From positions 41,702,327-41,766,326 of the forward strand of contig NC_065545.1 in the NCBI RefSeq assembly GCF_932294415.1: a stretch of 64,000 nucleotides of DNA, read 5' to 3'. Shown piece after piece: positions 25,233 through 34,537 of this stretch. The first letter of the stretch is position 1; each line of letters opens with the position of its first letter. Source of the stretch: Quercus robur. Its lineage: Eukaryota; Streptophyta; Magnoliopsida; Fagales; Fagaceae. The notes under the pieces are model-generated. The model was not told where the DNA came from. It did no database searches and worked only from the letters and a program-made list of their open reading frames with translations. The position numbers were made by a program, and so were the translations under genes.

Positions 25233-25694
25233 CGAATCTTAGACTCATATAGTATCCACATTTGAGCTGCATCTCTAATCTCTAATCTGTAAAATACATT
25301 CACAAACAAACCATACTCTATTTATAGAGCAGTGCTCAATGTTCAAGGAACAATTGTATCATATGGCATTGAGGCAATGCATGTGATGTTTAAAAGGGTA
25401 AGGAAGTAATCACCTTTCAATCCTTAATATGAATCATCTAGGCACAAAGACTACGGTTGGCATAATTTGCAATTCCATAGTCTTAATCATTCTTATAATT
25501 CAATGCAAACATATCTATCAGCCATCAAACTAATTTCATTATTCTCAACCAAATAAAATTACAAGGTCAATTCAGTGAATGAAAAAAGTAATTTGTTGGG
25601 AACAAAACTTAACACATCAAAAATAATGTATCGTCTTTAAAATAGTCAAGCGCCTCTTTTCTACTGAGAAACACAACACATACCCAAGAAGAAA

Positions 25695-25696
<2 letters not shown>

Positions 25697-25725
<29 letters not shown>
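25697..25725. repeat. (AT)n microsatellite
   Basis: About 14 AT repeats within the RRP8 pseudogene interval. Confidence 0.85.
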
Positions 25726-25728
<3 letters not shown>

Positions 25729-26037
25729 CAAATTGGCTTAAACAAAAATTAAAATTAGTGAGTATAAAGAAATAATTACCTGCTAGTGTACAGCTTCTTG
25801 TTTATCATCCTGAAATGCCCTCCTAATACTCTTGTGCATTGCATATACTTTTTTCCCCTTTCTAACAGGTGTGCATTTTCCTTACATGACGGAAATGCAT
25901 CAACAAGCAAAAAATGTTTAAGGAATTCCCAATATTGTTTATTCAATCTCCTCTCTAATAATTGTGTTTTGTTAACATGGAATGAGAAAGAAGTTTCTCC
26001 ATGAATCATTATGCTAGGACAGAAATGTCAATCAATT

Positions 26038-27864
26038 TCACCAGTAATCCCTACAAGAGCATGTTCCATTTTTGAAATGATGGAACTGATAATGATCTCT
26101 TACAGTAATCTCTCGTTCATAGATAATTGAAATATATTTAGTGTATGTGTGACAGTCATTACACATCCTGAGGTTTCTAGCTATCCTTATGGGTGATCCC
26201 TGAGATGTATGTATAAGTGCAAAAGCAATTGCTAATTTTTGGCTATGAGCTTTCAATCTCTGCCTCTTCTCTTCTTCATCTACATCAAGCAACACGTGTG
26301 ATGTGTCTGGGGAATAGCCTTCAAACTTCAACTGCCATTCCATCTGGTGGATCATCTCATAAATGTCATCACATTGTGGGTAAGAAGTGTCCTGTGAAAC
26401 AAATTTATAGACTTTTCTCTTCACCTCAACAAGGCTAAATCCTGGCGTTTGCTTGAAGCCCTTACACACCATTTCCGTCCTAATCCTAGCAACATCCTCC
26501 CATCTCTGAGCTCGAGCATACATATTGGATAGCACCAAATAATCACTAGGATTACGTGAATTTAATTGGAATATGTTCTTAGCAACAATCTCCCCTAGTT
26601 CCAAGTTATGGTGAACTTTACAGGCACTAAGAAGGCTTCGCCACACGACATCATTTGGCTTAATGGGCATGCTATTGATAAGCTTAAAGGCTTCATTGAG
26701 CAGGCCGGCTCGCCCCATGAGGTCTACCAAACAACCATAATGTCGAACAGTTGGTTCAATCCCATGCTCAAATTTCATGGAATTGAAACATTGGAGTCCC
26801 TCATTGACAAGACCAGCATGACTACAAGCACTCAACACACCAACATAGACAACATCATCTGGCACCAAACCTTCCTCAAGCATTTCTGAGAAAACTCTTA
26901 GAGCTTCCCTACCATGTCCATGCATGGCTAGCCCAGAGATCATTACAGTGTAGGACAATTGGTTTTTCTTGGCCATGTTTTGGAAGAGACGCCATCCTTT
27001 CTCTAGGCATCCACATTTGACATACATGTCTATTAAAGAAGTTTGTACTATAACATTGAGTCCACTAATATTCCTCAATAAGGAACCATGTGTGCACCTT
27101 CCCAAATCAAGAGCACCCAAATGAGTGCAAGCAGAAAGCACACTAACTAATGTGCTTTCTTCAGCCCTCCAGAGTTCCTCACTACTCATATCCCCAAAAA
27201 GCATCAAGCACTCACACCACAACCCCAAACTAGCATGAGCTCCAATAATAGCACTCCAAGAAGCAACAGTCTTTTGATCCATTTGCTCAAAAACAGCACA
27301 AGAATGTTTTACCTCTCCAAACTTTCCATACATGCTAATCAAGCTGTTCTGCACAAAGACATCATCTTTAAGCCCAAGCTTGAAGATATGTCCATGAATT
27401 TGCATCCCTTCCTCAAGTGCCAGTGACCGGGCACAAGCTTTGAGAAGAGCCGGGTAAGTAAAATTGTCAGCTTCAATTCCTCTCTCAATCATCTCATAAT
27501 AAACAAGTAAAGCTTCCTCAAAGCTTGCATCTTTGACATGCCCTCTGATCATGGTGTTGAATACAAAAGTACCCGGTTCTTCGAGTTGCCGGAAAATCGA
27601 GCAGGCATAGTCCATGCTGCCCCAATCTGAGAGAGCACAAGAGGCCACAAGGTTGCCTGCACAGAAGGAATCCCAAATGAGTCCAAACTTGAGGATTTGG
27701 ACATGGACTTGCTTCAACTCTTCCATGCTCTTGCATCTCTTCAGCAGGGACAAACATTCCTGCTCCTTCAACCTCAAGTCAAATTCTGTGAGTTTTGGAT
27801 CTTTTGTGGATAACAAGAGATGGGTTTTGTTAAGGACTGGTGTCCTAATCATCCTGTCATCCAC
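26038..27864 (-). CDS. DYW-type pentatricopeptide repeat protein, 608 aa
   Basis: This is a single-exon plant organellar RNA-binding protein, predicted to specify C-to-U editing sites in plastids or mitochondria. PPR motifs of the P-L-S series run from about residue 75 to 450 (for example FNTMIRGHVKDASFEEALLVYYEM, shown here only as a hallmark: V-F-N-T-M-I-R-G, and SYTVMISGLAMHGHGREAL). E and E+ segments follow (PGFSLVEVKRKVYKFV). The C-terminal deaminase-like DYW domain ends CSCRDYW. The zinc motif CNDC is at 568-571. The usual HSE catalytic triplet reads HSQ (540-542), so the presumed catalytic Glu is Gln. Length and architecture fit the PCMP-H subfamily, and the closest remembered relative is Arabidopsis At1g31920. 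The start is the first ATG of the frame, and a start a few codons later is possible. It is tail to tail with PMK. Confidence 0.92.
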   Translation of the reverse strand: MDDRMIRTPVLNKTHLLLSTKDPKLTEFDLRLKEQECLSLLKRCKSMEELKQVHVQILKFGLIWDSFCAGNLVASCALSDWGSMDYACSIFRQLEEPGTFVFNTMIRGHVKDASFEEALLVYYEMIERGIEADNFTYPALLKACARSLALEEGMQIHGHIFKLGLKDDVFVQNSLISMYGKFGEVKHSCAVFEQMDQKTVASWSAIIGAHASLGLWCECLMLFGDMSSEELWRAEESTLVSVLSACTHLGALDLGRCTHGSLLRNISGLNVIVQTSLIDMYVKCGCLEKGWRLFQNMAKKNQLSYTVMISGLAMHGHGREALRVFSEMLEEGLVPDDVVYVGVLSACSHAGLVNEGLQCFNSMKFEHGIEPTVRHYGCLVDLMGRAGLLNEAFKLINSMPIKPNDVVWRSLLSACKVHHNLELGEIVAKNIFQLNSRNPSDYLVLSNMYARAQRWEDVARIRTEMVCKGFKQTPGFSLVEVKRKVYKFVSQDTSYPQCDDIYEMIHQMEWQLKFEGYSPDTSHVLLDVDEEEKRQRLKAHSQKLAIAFALIHTSQGSPIRIARNLRMCNDCHTYTKYISIIYEREITVRDHYQFHHFKNGTCSCRDYW

Positions 27865-28531
27865 ACCATAATACGATAATCTAATCTAAACTGCTATACA
27901 AAGAATAACATGAAAATGAGCACATGAAGGGAAGGCTTGTGCTCTATGAAAAGAAAAAAAAGGAGATGGGTATCGCTCAAATGGGCTAGAAAGTAACAAA
28001 AGTGAATATGATAAAACCCAACAAGGAATTAGAGTGCAATGGGAAGAGAAGGGAATTTTTGCACTAGTTTTGTTTGCTGGGGGGAGGGAGTGCAATGGAA
28101 TAATGTCATCCATGAGAATTTCCAGCCAGTAAAACTGTGTCAGATTATTATGGGACAACTAGATTCTGGATAAGATAATGCTGGATTTTTTGGGCCCTTT
28201 GATCTGCTTGGTATCATCTGATTCATCTTTGTTTTTTTCTTTTTTACAAATAGGAAATTATCTAGTTTATTTATTTATTTATAAACTGTGATCTAGTTAA
28301 GTATTTTTAAGACTTTGGTGTGAATTATTATTATTATTATGAAAATCAATTTCCATTTACATTAATATAATAAATTTTATAGTTTAAAGTGTAAAATTAA
28401 AGATTAGAAAATTTTAATCTAAAAAAACAATAATTTATTAAGGTGGAACCATAATAACTAAGGCATAAACTTTTTTTTTTTTTAGAGACGTAAGACATAA
28501 ATTATTATAACAACAAATTTATTATTATTAT
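27865..28531. other. Upstream region of the PPR gene
   Basis: Non-coding. GA-rich near 27948-28095, then AT-rich with ATT repeats. No obvious TATA box was identified. Confidence 0.4.
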
Positions 28532-29147
28532 TGTAGGGACTCGATTTTTAACGACCCATAGACGACGTTGGGCTCGCATGTAAAAGGCTCCAACAATATG
28601 ATTTGTAGAGAGTGGGCCTGAAAGGCATGACCTTGGGCACAGGTGAGCGGTTTAGTCGTAGTTCCTACGGGAATTTATGTATGGACGGGCTTGGCTTGAC
28701 TAGCTAAACCCTTCATTAGCAAGGGTTGTAAGACTTAGGCTCCCCCTTTAGCTTTGTTTTCTTCTCCTTTTATACTAGTGTTTCATTCCCCTTTTTGTGT
28801 CCACGTGTTAGTTTTACTTTTTGGGGTGCAGGTCTGTCCAGTCAACCCATACCTAGAGTGGTTGGGGGTTGCTGGAAAAGTACAAGGGCATGAGTTTGAG
28901 TATGGGCTTGTCAGATGCAGGATTCTGTATTACTGTGTTGGCAGCTTTTTCCCTTGCCCTGCCCCTATACCGAGTTTGCTTCTTTTATCCAGGTGTTTTG
29001 GGAGGTGCTGAGCATAAGATCGTCCTCGGCCATATCCTCGTGCCCTTCTTGGGCTTTCATTAGGCGTCCTCGGAGACAGCTCTCCTCGGCTTAGGCCTTG
29101 GGCCCAAACGAGAAGTGGGCTTGGGCCACAAATTATCAGGCCCCACA
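28532..29147 (-). mobile_element. Solo LTR with intact target-site duplication
   Basis: It runs from TGTAGGGACT to GGCCCCACA and is flanked by ATTAT at 28527-28531 and 29148-29152. That is a 5-bp target-site duplication, although the site is an ATT-rich repeat. Read on the minus strand, it begins TGTGGGGCC and carries a ggcccactctctacaaat block near its 3' end. Both features match the LTR at 29313-29938, so it is a relative in opposite orientation. CCTCGG motifs are frequent. No internal region remains, which implies LTR-LTR recombination. Confidence 0.8.
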
Positions 29148-29201
29148 ATTATTATTATTATTATTATTATTAATAAGAATGTGAAACCATAAGTATCTTA
29201 T

Positions 29202-29204
<3 letters not shown>

Positions 29205-29245
<41 letters not shown>
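29205..29245. repeat. (AT)n microsatellite
   Basis: About 20 AT repeats between the solo LTR and the 29.3 kb LTR element. Confidence 0.85.
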
Positions 29246-29251
<6 letters not shown>

Positions 29252-29312
29252 GGTGAAACTATAAGTATGAAAGAATTCCCTTATCAATATATTGTCCTTC
29301 TTGGTAATAAGT

Positions 29313-29938
29313 TGTGGGGTCCAATAATTGACGGGCCAGACCCACTTGCTGATGGAGGGTCCAAAGGCCTAAGCCGAAAAAGGACATGGCCCGAGCTCAA
29401 GAATAGTATGGCCCAATTGGCCCGGAGAAGCAGCCGAGGACAGTGCAGTCCTCGGCTGACCCAAGAACAAGGGCAAAAAGGTAAAGGAACATGCTTGAAG
29501 GGAAATCTAAAATATCTAAGAAAGGCTTCCTTTGCCATCTTCTCCATGCATATCTCTGCGCCTAACAAAGCCTTATCTATCAACTTTATCAACTACTCTC
29601 AACGACTTAGGTCTGGGACTGATGGGACAAGTATCAGTCCTGAAAAGGTCGACCCTACACGTGGACGAAGGAAATTGAACGCATGCTAGTATAAAAGAAA
29701 AAATATGTAACCTAAAAGTGGGGGGGGTTTTTCTTTCTCTAGGGCTCCAGTCCCACGGGGAGAAAGAGGGGTTCCAAAGGTGAGTACACCTGAACCATGT
29801 ATGAACAGCTTAACAAAACCACCGCCGGATAAACATGACTTAGCCTTTTGATCCCACTCTCTACAAATGATATTGTATGGGCCCATTCACGTCCTGACCC
29901 AATTACAATTTCGGTTCGTTCTGGAACGTGACCCTACA
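29313..29938 (+). repeat. 5' LTR of the non-autonomous element
   Basis: 626 bp, TGTGGGGTCC to GACCCTACA. A TATAAAA box lies near 29691, and the U3 part holds the inverted repeat CAGCCGAGGAC / GTCCTCGGCTG at 29431-29458. Confidence 0.9.
29431..29458. promoter_or_regulatory. Perfect 11-bp inverted repeat in the LTR U3
   Basis: CAGCCGAGGAC, six-base spacer AGTGCA, GTCCTCGGCTG. It is identical in the 3' LTR at 34656-34683. The half-site GTCCTCGG also occurs in every 80-bp array unit and in the two solo LTRs. It is upstream of the TATA box, so a protein-binding or hairpin role in LTR transcription is possible but not shown. Confidence 0.55.
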
Positions 29939-29940
29939 AT

Positions 29941-29957
29941 TGGCGCCGTCTGTGGGA
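29941..29957 (+). other. Primer-binding site
   Basis: TGGCGCC followed by gtctgtggga, starting two bases after the 5' LTR. The first bases fit a tRNA ending GGCGCCA. The exact tRNA was not determined. Confidence 0.7.
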
Positions 29958-30190
29958 AGGCTTGCGCGTTAGCTCGAGCGGTGGCGAAGTTGAGCTTCTG
30001 TTGAACAAGGGACTACGAGGGTGCCTGTATCACCGGCGACACATTGTTGCTATTCCAACATAAGTTCCCACTAGGGGCTACGTTCCACGGTGTCAACGAC
30101 ATGGGCAAGCCTAGGAGCTTCAAACATCAGGCCAGCTTCCCCCACCTCATTCGAGGAGCTAAACCTTCAGAAGATAAGCAAATAAAGAAG

Positions 30191-31385
30191 AATACAAGTT
30201 TTGGACAGAACCAAGGCCTTGTATGGTCCTCGGACTCGAGCCTCTGGGGAAACCAACTACTTAAAAAGAGAATACAAGTTTTGGACAGAACCAAGGCCTT
30301 GTATGGTCCTCGGACCCGAACCTCTGGGGAAACCAACTACTTAAAAAGAGAATACAAGTTTTGGACAGAACCAAAGCCTTGTATGGTCCTCGGACCCAAG
30401 CCTCTGGGGAAACCAACTACTTAAAAAGAGAATACAAGTTTTGGACAGAACCAAGGCCTTGTATGGTCCTCGGACCCGAGCCTCTGGGGAAACCAACTAC
30501 TTAAAAAGAGAATACAAGTTTTGGACAGAACCAAGGCCTTGTATGGTCCTCGGACCCAAGCCTCTGGGGAAACCAACTACTTAAAAAGAGAATACAAGTT
30601 TTGGACAGAACCAAGGCCTTGTATGGTCCTCGGACCCAAGCCTCTAGGGAAACCAACTACTTAAAAAGAGAATACAAGTTTTGGACAGAACCAAGGCCTT
30701 GTATGGTCCTCGGACCCGAGCCTCTGGGGAAACCAACTACTTAAAAAGAGAATACAAGTTTTGGACAGAACCAAGGCCTTGTATGGTCCTCGGACTCGAG
30801 CCTCTGGGGAAACCAACTACTTAAAAAGAGAATACAAGTTTTGGACAGAACCAAGGCCTTGTATGGTCCTCGGACCCGAGCCTCTGGGGAAACCAACTAC
30901 TTAAAAAGAGAATACAAGTTTTGGACAGAACCAAGGCCTTGTATGGTCCTCGGACCCGAGCCTCTAGGGAAACCAACTACTTAAAAAGAGAATACAAGTT
31001 TTGGACAGAACTAAGGCCTTGTATGGTCCTCGGACCCGAGCCTCTGGGGAAACCAACTACTTAAAAAGAGAATACAAGTTTTGGACAGAACCAAGGCCTT
31101 GTATGGTCCTCGGACCCGAGCCTCTGGGGAAACCAACTACTTAAAAAGAGAATACAAGTTTTGGACAGAACCAAGGCCTTGTATGGTCCTCGGACCCGAG
31201 CCTCTGGGGAAACCAACTACTTAAAAAGAGAATACAAGTTTTGGACAGAACCAAGGCCTTGTATGGTCCTCAGACCCGAGCCTCTGGGGAAACCAACTAC
31301 TTAAAAAGAGAATACAAGTTTTGGACAGAACCAAGGCCTTGTATGGTCCTCGGACCCGAGCCTCTGGGGAAACCAACTACTTATA
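30191..31385 (+). repeat. 80-bp tandem array, about 15 near-identical units
   Basis: The period is exactly 80 bp: the block cctctgggga recurs at 30241, 30321, 30401 and so on to 31361. Each unit reads aaccaactacttaaaaagag, aatacaagttttggacagaa, ccaaggccttgtatggtcct, cggacccgagcctctgggga. Units differ at only a few positions. Each holds the short palindrome CTCGGACCCGAG. Because 80 is not a multiple of three, no single frame encodes a regular protein repeat. The last unit breaks off after ttataagg. Confidence 0.95.
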
Positions 31386-32055
31386 AGGAAGAACTGTGTT
31401 ACATGGATTGTCTAGTTTGCCCTCGGATCCTCAACGCCAAAGGGACCAGTGTGGAATGGAGTAACGTGTTTCCAAAAGCATAACCGAAGTCATGCAATGC
31501 TCGGTCGCTCCCTCGGATGAATTATTTAGAATTTGTCGTCCTCGGACAATATTCCCGCGCTTGTTACAGAACGTTCGACCATCATCTCGGTTAGTTTCCT
31601 AAGTTTAACTTACTATGAGTTATTATTATGCCTGATAGTGTCGGTAGATTAGAATTAGTTGGATTGTGTTTCAAGAGTTCTTGCTTTAAATATCGCCGAG
31701 GAGGAACACACACATAGAGCACACCCACTCACAAAATAGTGTTATCAAAGGAACAGCATTCAAAACAAGTAAAGAAATCTCCATTTTTTACTAAAGCAAA
31801 GAAATAGTACAGCATACAATGAAAAGCTAGAATCAGTTTGTGTCAAAGCTCACTACATAACCAAAAAGAAAGGAAGATACAAGAGAATAAAGTAAAGCCG
31901 AGGAAGTAGATCAGAGGAGAGGTTGGCTACAGCTCCAAGATTTTGTTCTTCTTCAATGCTTTCACTTGCCCACAACTCAACAGCAAAAGAGACCCAACTT
32001 GAGCCTGACACCGCTGAAGGAAACGTGCAGGGAGTTGGAAGTTGAGGGTCTTTCT

Positions 32056-32415
32056 CTAAATATTCGCCCACCACAAGGCAGAGGCGATGATGGCGGAGAA
32101 TCTTTCTTCTGACACACCAAAGTTCTGGTATGAACAGAACCTGCTTCGGATTTTGACTAAAAGAGGGAGAGACATCCTTTTTCCTCTATTGAAATGGAGT
32201 ACTCTCTTGAACTTATACTTCCTGTGCCCATACCTCACCATTTTTAGTCTCATAAGTGCACGGCGCTTCCATGGCGGAGAGATTTCCTTCTTCCCAACCC
32301 TCGCCTCAGACATATTGTGCTAAGGGAAGACAGCACTGAATATAGGAGCTGTGATTTGGGAGAAAACTAAAGAATTGGTGCGAGGATGAAGTAACTTTCT
32401 CTCCTATTTATTTAA
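32056..32415 (-). other. Antisense reading frame A inside the LTR element, with TATA-like box
   Basis: An 85-codon frame runs from 32313 down to 32056 on the minus strand. About 90-100 bases upstream of its ATG there is a TATA-like tttaaataaata (near 32402-32413). It shares the segment cctgcttcggattttg with frame B at 33825-34055. The two peptides share K-I-R-S-R and a basic character. No known domain was recognised. Whether it is transcribed is unknown. Confidence 0.4.
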
Positions 32416-32739
32416 AGAGATAAAGAGGTGGCATTTAATTCACGCAGCATCCCAAGGAACGCTACAGACAAGATGGCGTAGGCTCAGTCTCCAACGTCAC
32501 CTGCAACCAGGGAATTAAAGGAGTCTCTGGAAGGTGCACCTCGAACATTGGGACATCAAAAAGTACTACGTAACCAAAACTACATAAATACCCTTTAAGT
32601 TGTGGGCCAAGTGAGTTCGTGGCCCAGGCCTGTTCTGCACGGGGGCCCAGGGGCAATGGCCCACACCGAGGAATAACTGTTGCCGAGAACAATTTCCTGC
32701 TCGGCACCTCGTGAAATACCTGAGGAAAGGGAGAAACTG

Positions 32740-32965
32740 AACTCAAAGGGTCTTGGACAGAACCTAGGTCTCGTATGGTCCTCGGACCCAAGCCTATAGG
32801 GAAACCAAGTACTGAGAAAACCTAAGTTTCGGGCAGAACCTAAGGTTTGCATGGTCCTCGGACTCAAGCCCATGGGGAAACCAAGTAATGAGAAAAAAAT
32901 CTAAGTTTAAGACAGAACCCAGGTATTACGAAGTCCTCGGACCCAGGCCTTTTGGGAAACCGATT
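32740..32965 (+). repeat. Three diverged relatives of the 80-bp unit
   Basis: Three consecutive blocks keep the pattern (g/a)acagaacc(t/c)a, tggtcctcgga or agtcctcgga, ccca(a/g)gcc, gggaaacc. They are far less alike than the units at 30191-31385. Spacing is about 75-85 bp, in the same orientation. They look like an older, unhomogenised part of the same array. Confidence 0.75.
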
Positions 32966-33824
32966 ATTCGAATGGGGAAGGTTCTCGGCTCAAATACTGT
33001 AAAAGGTTAAAGCCAGTGTGATTAAAAGATGGCGAAACGGCCCAACTTTCATTAACCTAAGGAAACTGTCCATTTGGCGAGTGAAATGTCCTCGGATAGT
33101 TATTTCCTACACTGTATCAAGCACTTAGTCCTCATCTTGGATAATTTTAAGGTGAGTTTCGTCCCTCACTGGTCGGCTTTGCTATGTTAAATAATTTTAT
33201 TAAAGTCATGGTGACACCCTTTTTATTAGCAAACATTTTAGCCTTAGTTATTATTGATTCAAATACTATATTACGGTGCCGAGCAGCGTTGGTAAACTTG
33301 TAAAAGTATAAAAACATAACATACGAAATAAATGAATATCAACTTTTATTAATATGGAAAATTGTTACAACGTACAAAGAAAGGCTTAAACAAGCCTATA
33401 CAAAAAATGAACTGCCAAAGCAACACTAGCATCTGCAATACAGATAAGTAAATAGTCAGCTGCCTTTTAAACTCGCCTTCAAAGCTTTTCCAATCTCTGC
33501 CTCAGTACTGCTCGTATCAGGAGAAGAACCTTTTTAGAAAAAGATAAAGGAGAAGGAAGAAGAATTGGAACACATGGAAGCACTTCAGCAAGTTCTTGTC
33601 ATCGAAGAGTGCAAAGGAAGAAGAAGATGGAGGACATGAGTAGAAGATGGAGGAGATGAATGAGGAAGATGGAGGACATGAGCAAGAGAAGGAGGAGAAG
33701 AAGAGGGAAGCAATGAAAAGAAAGTAAAAGGAGCAAAAGAAGAAGAAAGAAAAGTAAAGGGTGGTGCCAGTGAACGAAGAGAGGAAGAAGCAGGGGCATT
33801 TAGTCCCTGCCCCAGTCCTGACTC

Positions 33825-34205
33825 CTAGCACACCGGTGCCACATTAGATATGCTCATGAGAGAGCGGGTGGTGATGATGTTGTGTGTCCTCGGCTCAATC
33901 ACGTCGAAGGAGCGACGTGACGAGTTCCTGCTTCGGATTTTGGCTGAAAGGTAGGCGGGATAAATCTTGAGTCTCTGCCATCCTTGCCCCGACCGAGCCA
34001 TCTCGAGCTTGGTCAGAACAAGGTGTTTTTGGGAGGGAGAAAATTTCTTCATCACCTAGGACTGCGGCGAACGTATTACGAGTCGATGTATAATCAGAGG
34101 GTAAATGTGAATGCTGGGAGGAATCTAAGGATTTCAGTTTTCTGAGGGATTAAGTGATTCACATATGAAAGAAATAACTCTTGTCCACCCTCTTTATATA
34201 AGGGA
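33825..34205 (-). other. Antisense reading frame B inside the LTR element, with TATA box
   Basis: A 76-codon minus-strand frame runs from 34055 to 33825. A strong TATA-like ttatataaag lies about 140 bases upstream of its ATG (near 34190-34200). It is related to frame A through cctgcttcggattttg, the K-I-R-S-R peptide, and similar 5' flanks (a ggtggcattta-like block in each). No known domain was recognised. Duplication of a minus-strand unit is the simplest reading. Confidence 0.4.
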
Positions 34206-34537
34206 CGAAGAGGATGGCATTAAATGTGTTCTGATCTTTAAGGAAATCTGCCAGCAAGAATGCGCCTGTTCCGCTCCCCCACGTTATCAGTAGCCATTGA
34301 ATTTGAGAGGTCTCGTGAAGGGAAAACATTAAAGACCTACTTCGGGTAGCCAAACGGACAGAACGTATAAAGGCTAAATCAAAAAGGATATCTCGTAGAT
34401 AGGAGCGTTTTCTGGGCATTCGGATAATTGCCAACGCCAGGGAAGGGTCGAATTAAATGAGCCGTAATAAAGGCTCGGGGTTACCAAAACCCCCCTCTCC
34501 AACCAAGAGGTCGGACAGCAGGGTTTTGAGGGGCTAT

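Larger units (their letters stand above)
24213..25870 (-). pseudogene. RRP8: Partial RRP8-like rRNA methyltransferase pseudogene
   Basis: RRP8 is a nucleolar SAM-dependent methyltransferase that modifies 25S/28S rRNA (m1A). Minus-strand pieces match it in order. The first, at about 25790-25850, reads LGGHFRMINKKLYTSR. The second, 24611-24725, reads YHTRYQEQMSHWPEQ and ends in ADFGCG (SAM motif I). The third, 24394-24488, reads GDARLAKNVKNKVFSLDLV and VIVCDMSK. The fourth, about 24228-24298, reads GTNYPNYLKEAHRVLK. The second and third join in frame across a GTGAGA/CAG intron. The segment that should follow the GGHFRM exon is missing, as are the whole N-terminal half and the C-terminal end. 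The fourth piece has an internal deletion and a frameshift. It is a decayed partial duplicate, not a working gene. It lies 3' of the PPR gene on the same strand. Confidence 0.75.

Noticed and set aside
27235-27871. Plus-strand frames across the PPR gene
   Set aside because: They are antisense shadows of the intact 608-codon PPR frame.
28754-29148. Short frames inside the solo LTR
   Set aside because: They lie within an LTR and show no protein family signal.
30191-31385. CRISPR array
   Set aside because: The units are contiguous with no unique spacers, and the host is a plant. It is an ordinary tandem array within an LTR element.
30044-31483. Repetitive frames over the 80-bp array
   Set aside because: The frames come from tandem repetition. 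80 bp is not a multiple of three, and there is no conserved start or domain.
33517-33831. Phe/Ser/Leu-rich minus-strand frame
   Set aside because: It is produced by a GA-rich low-complexity stretch (33530-33790) inside the LTR element.
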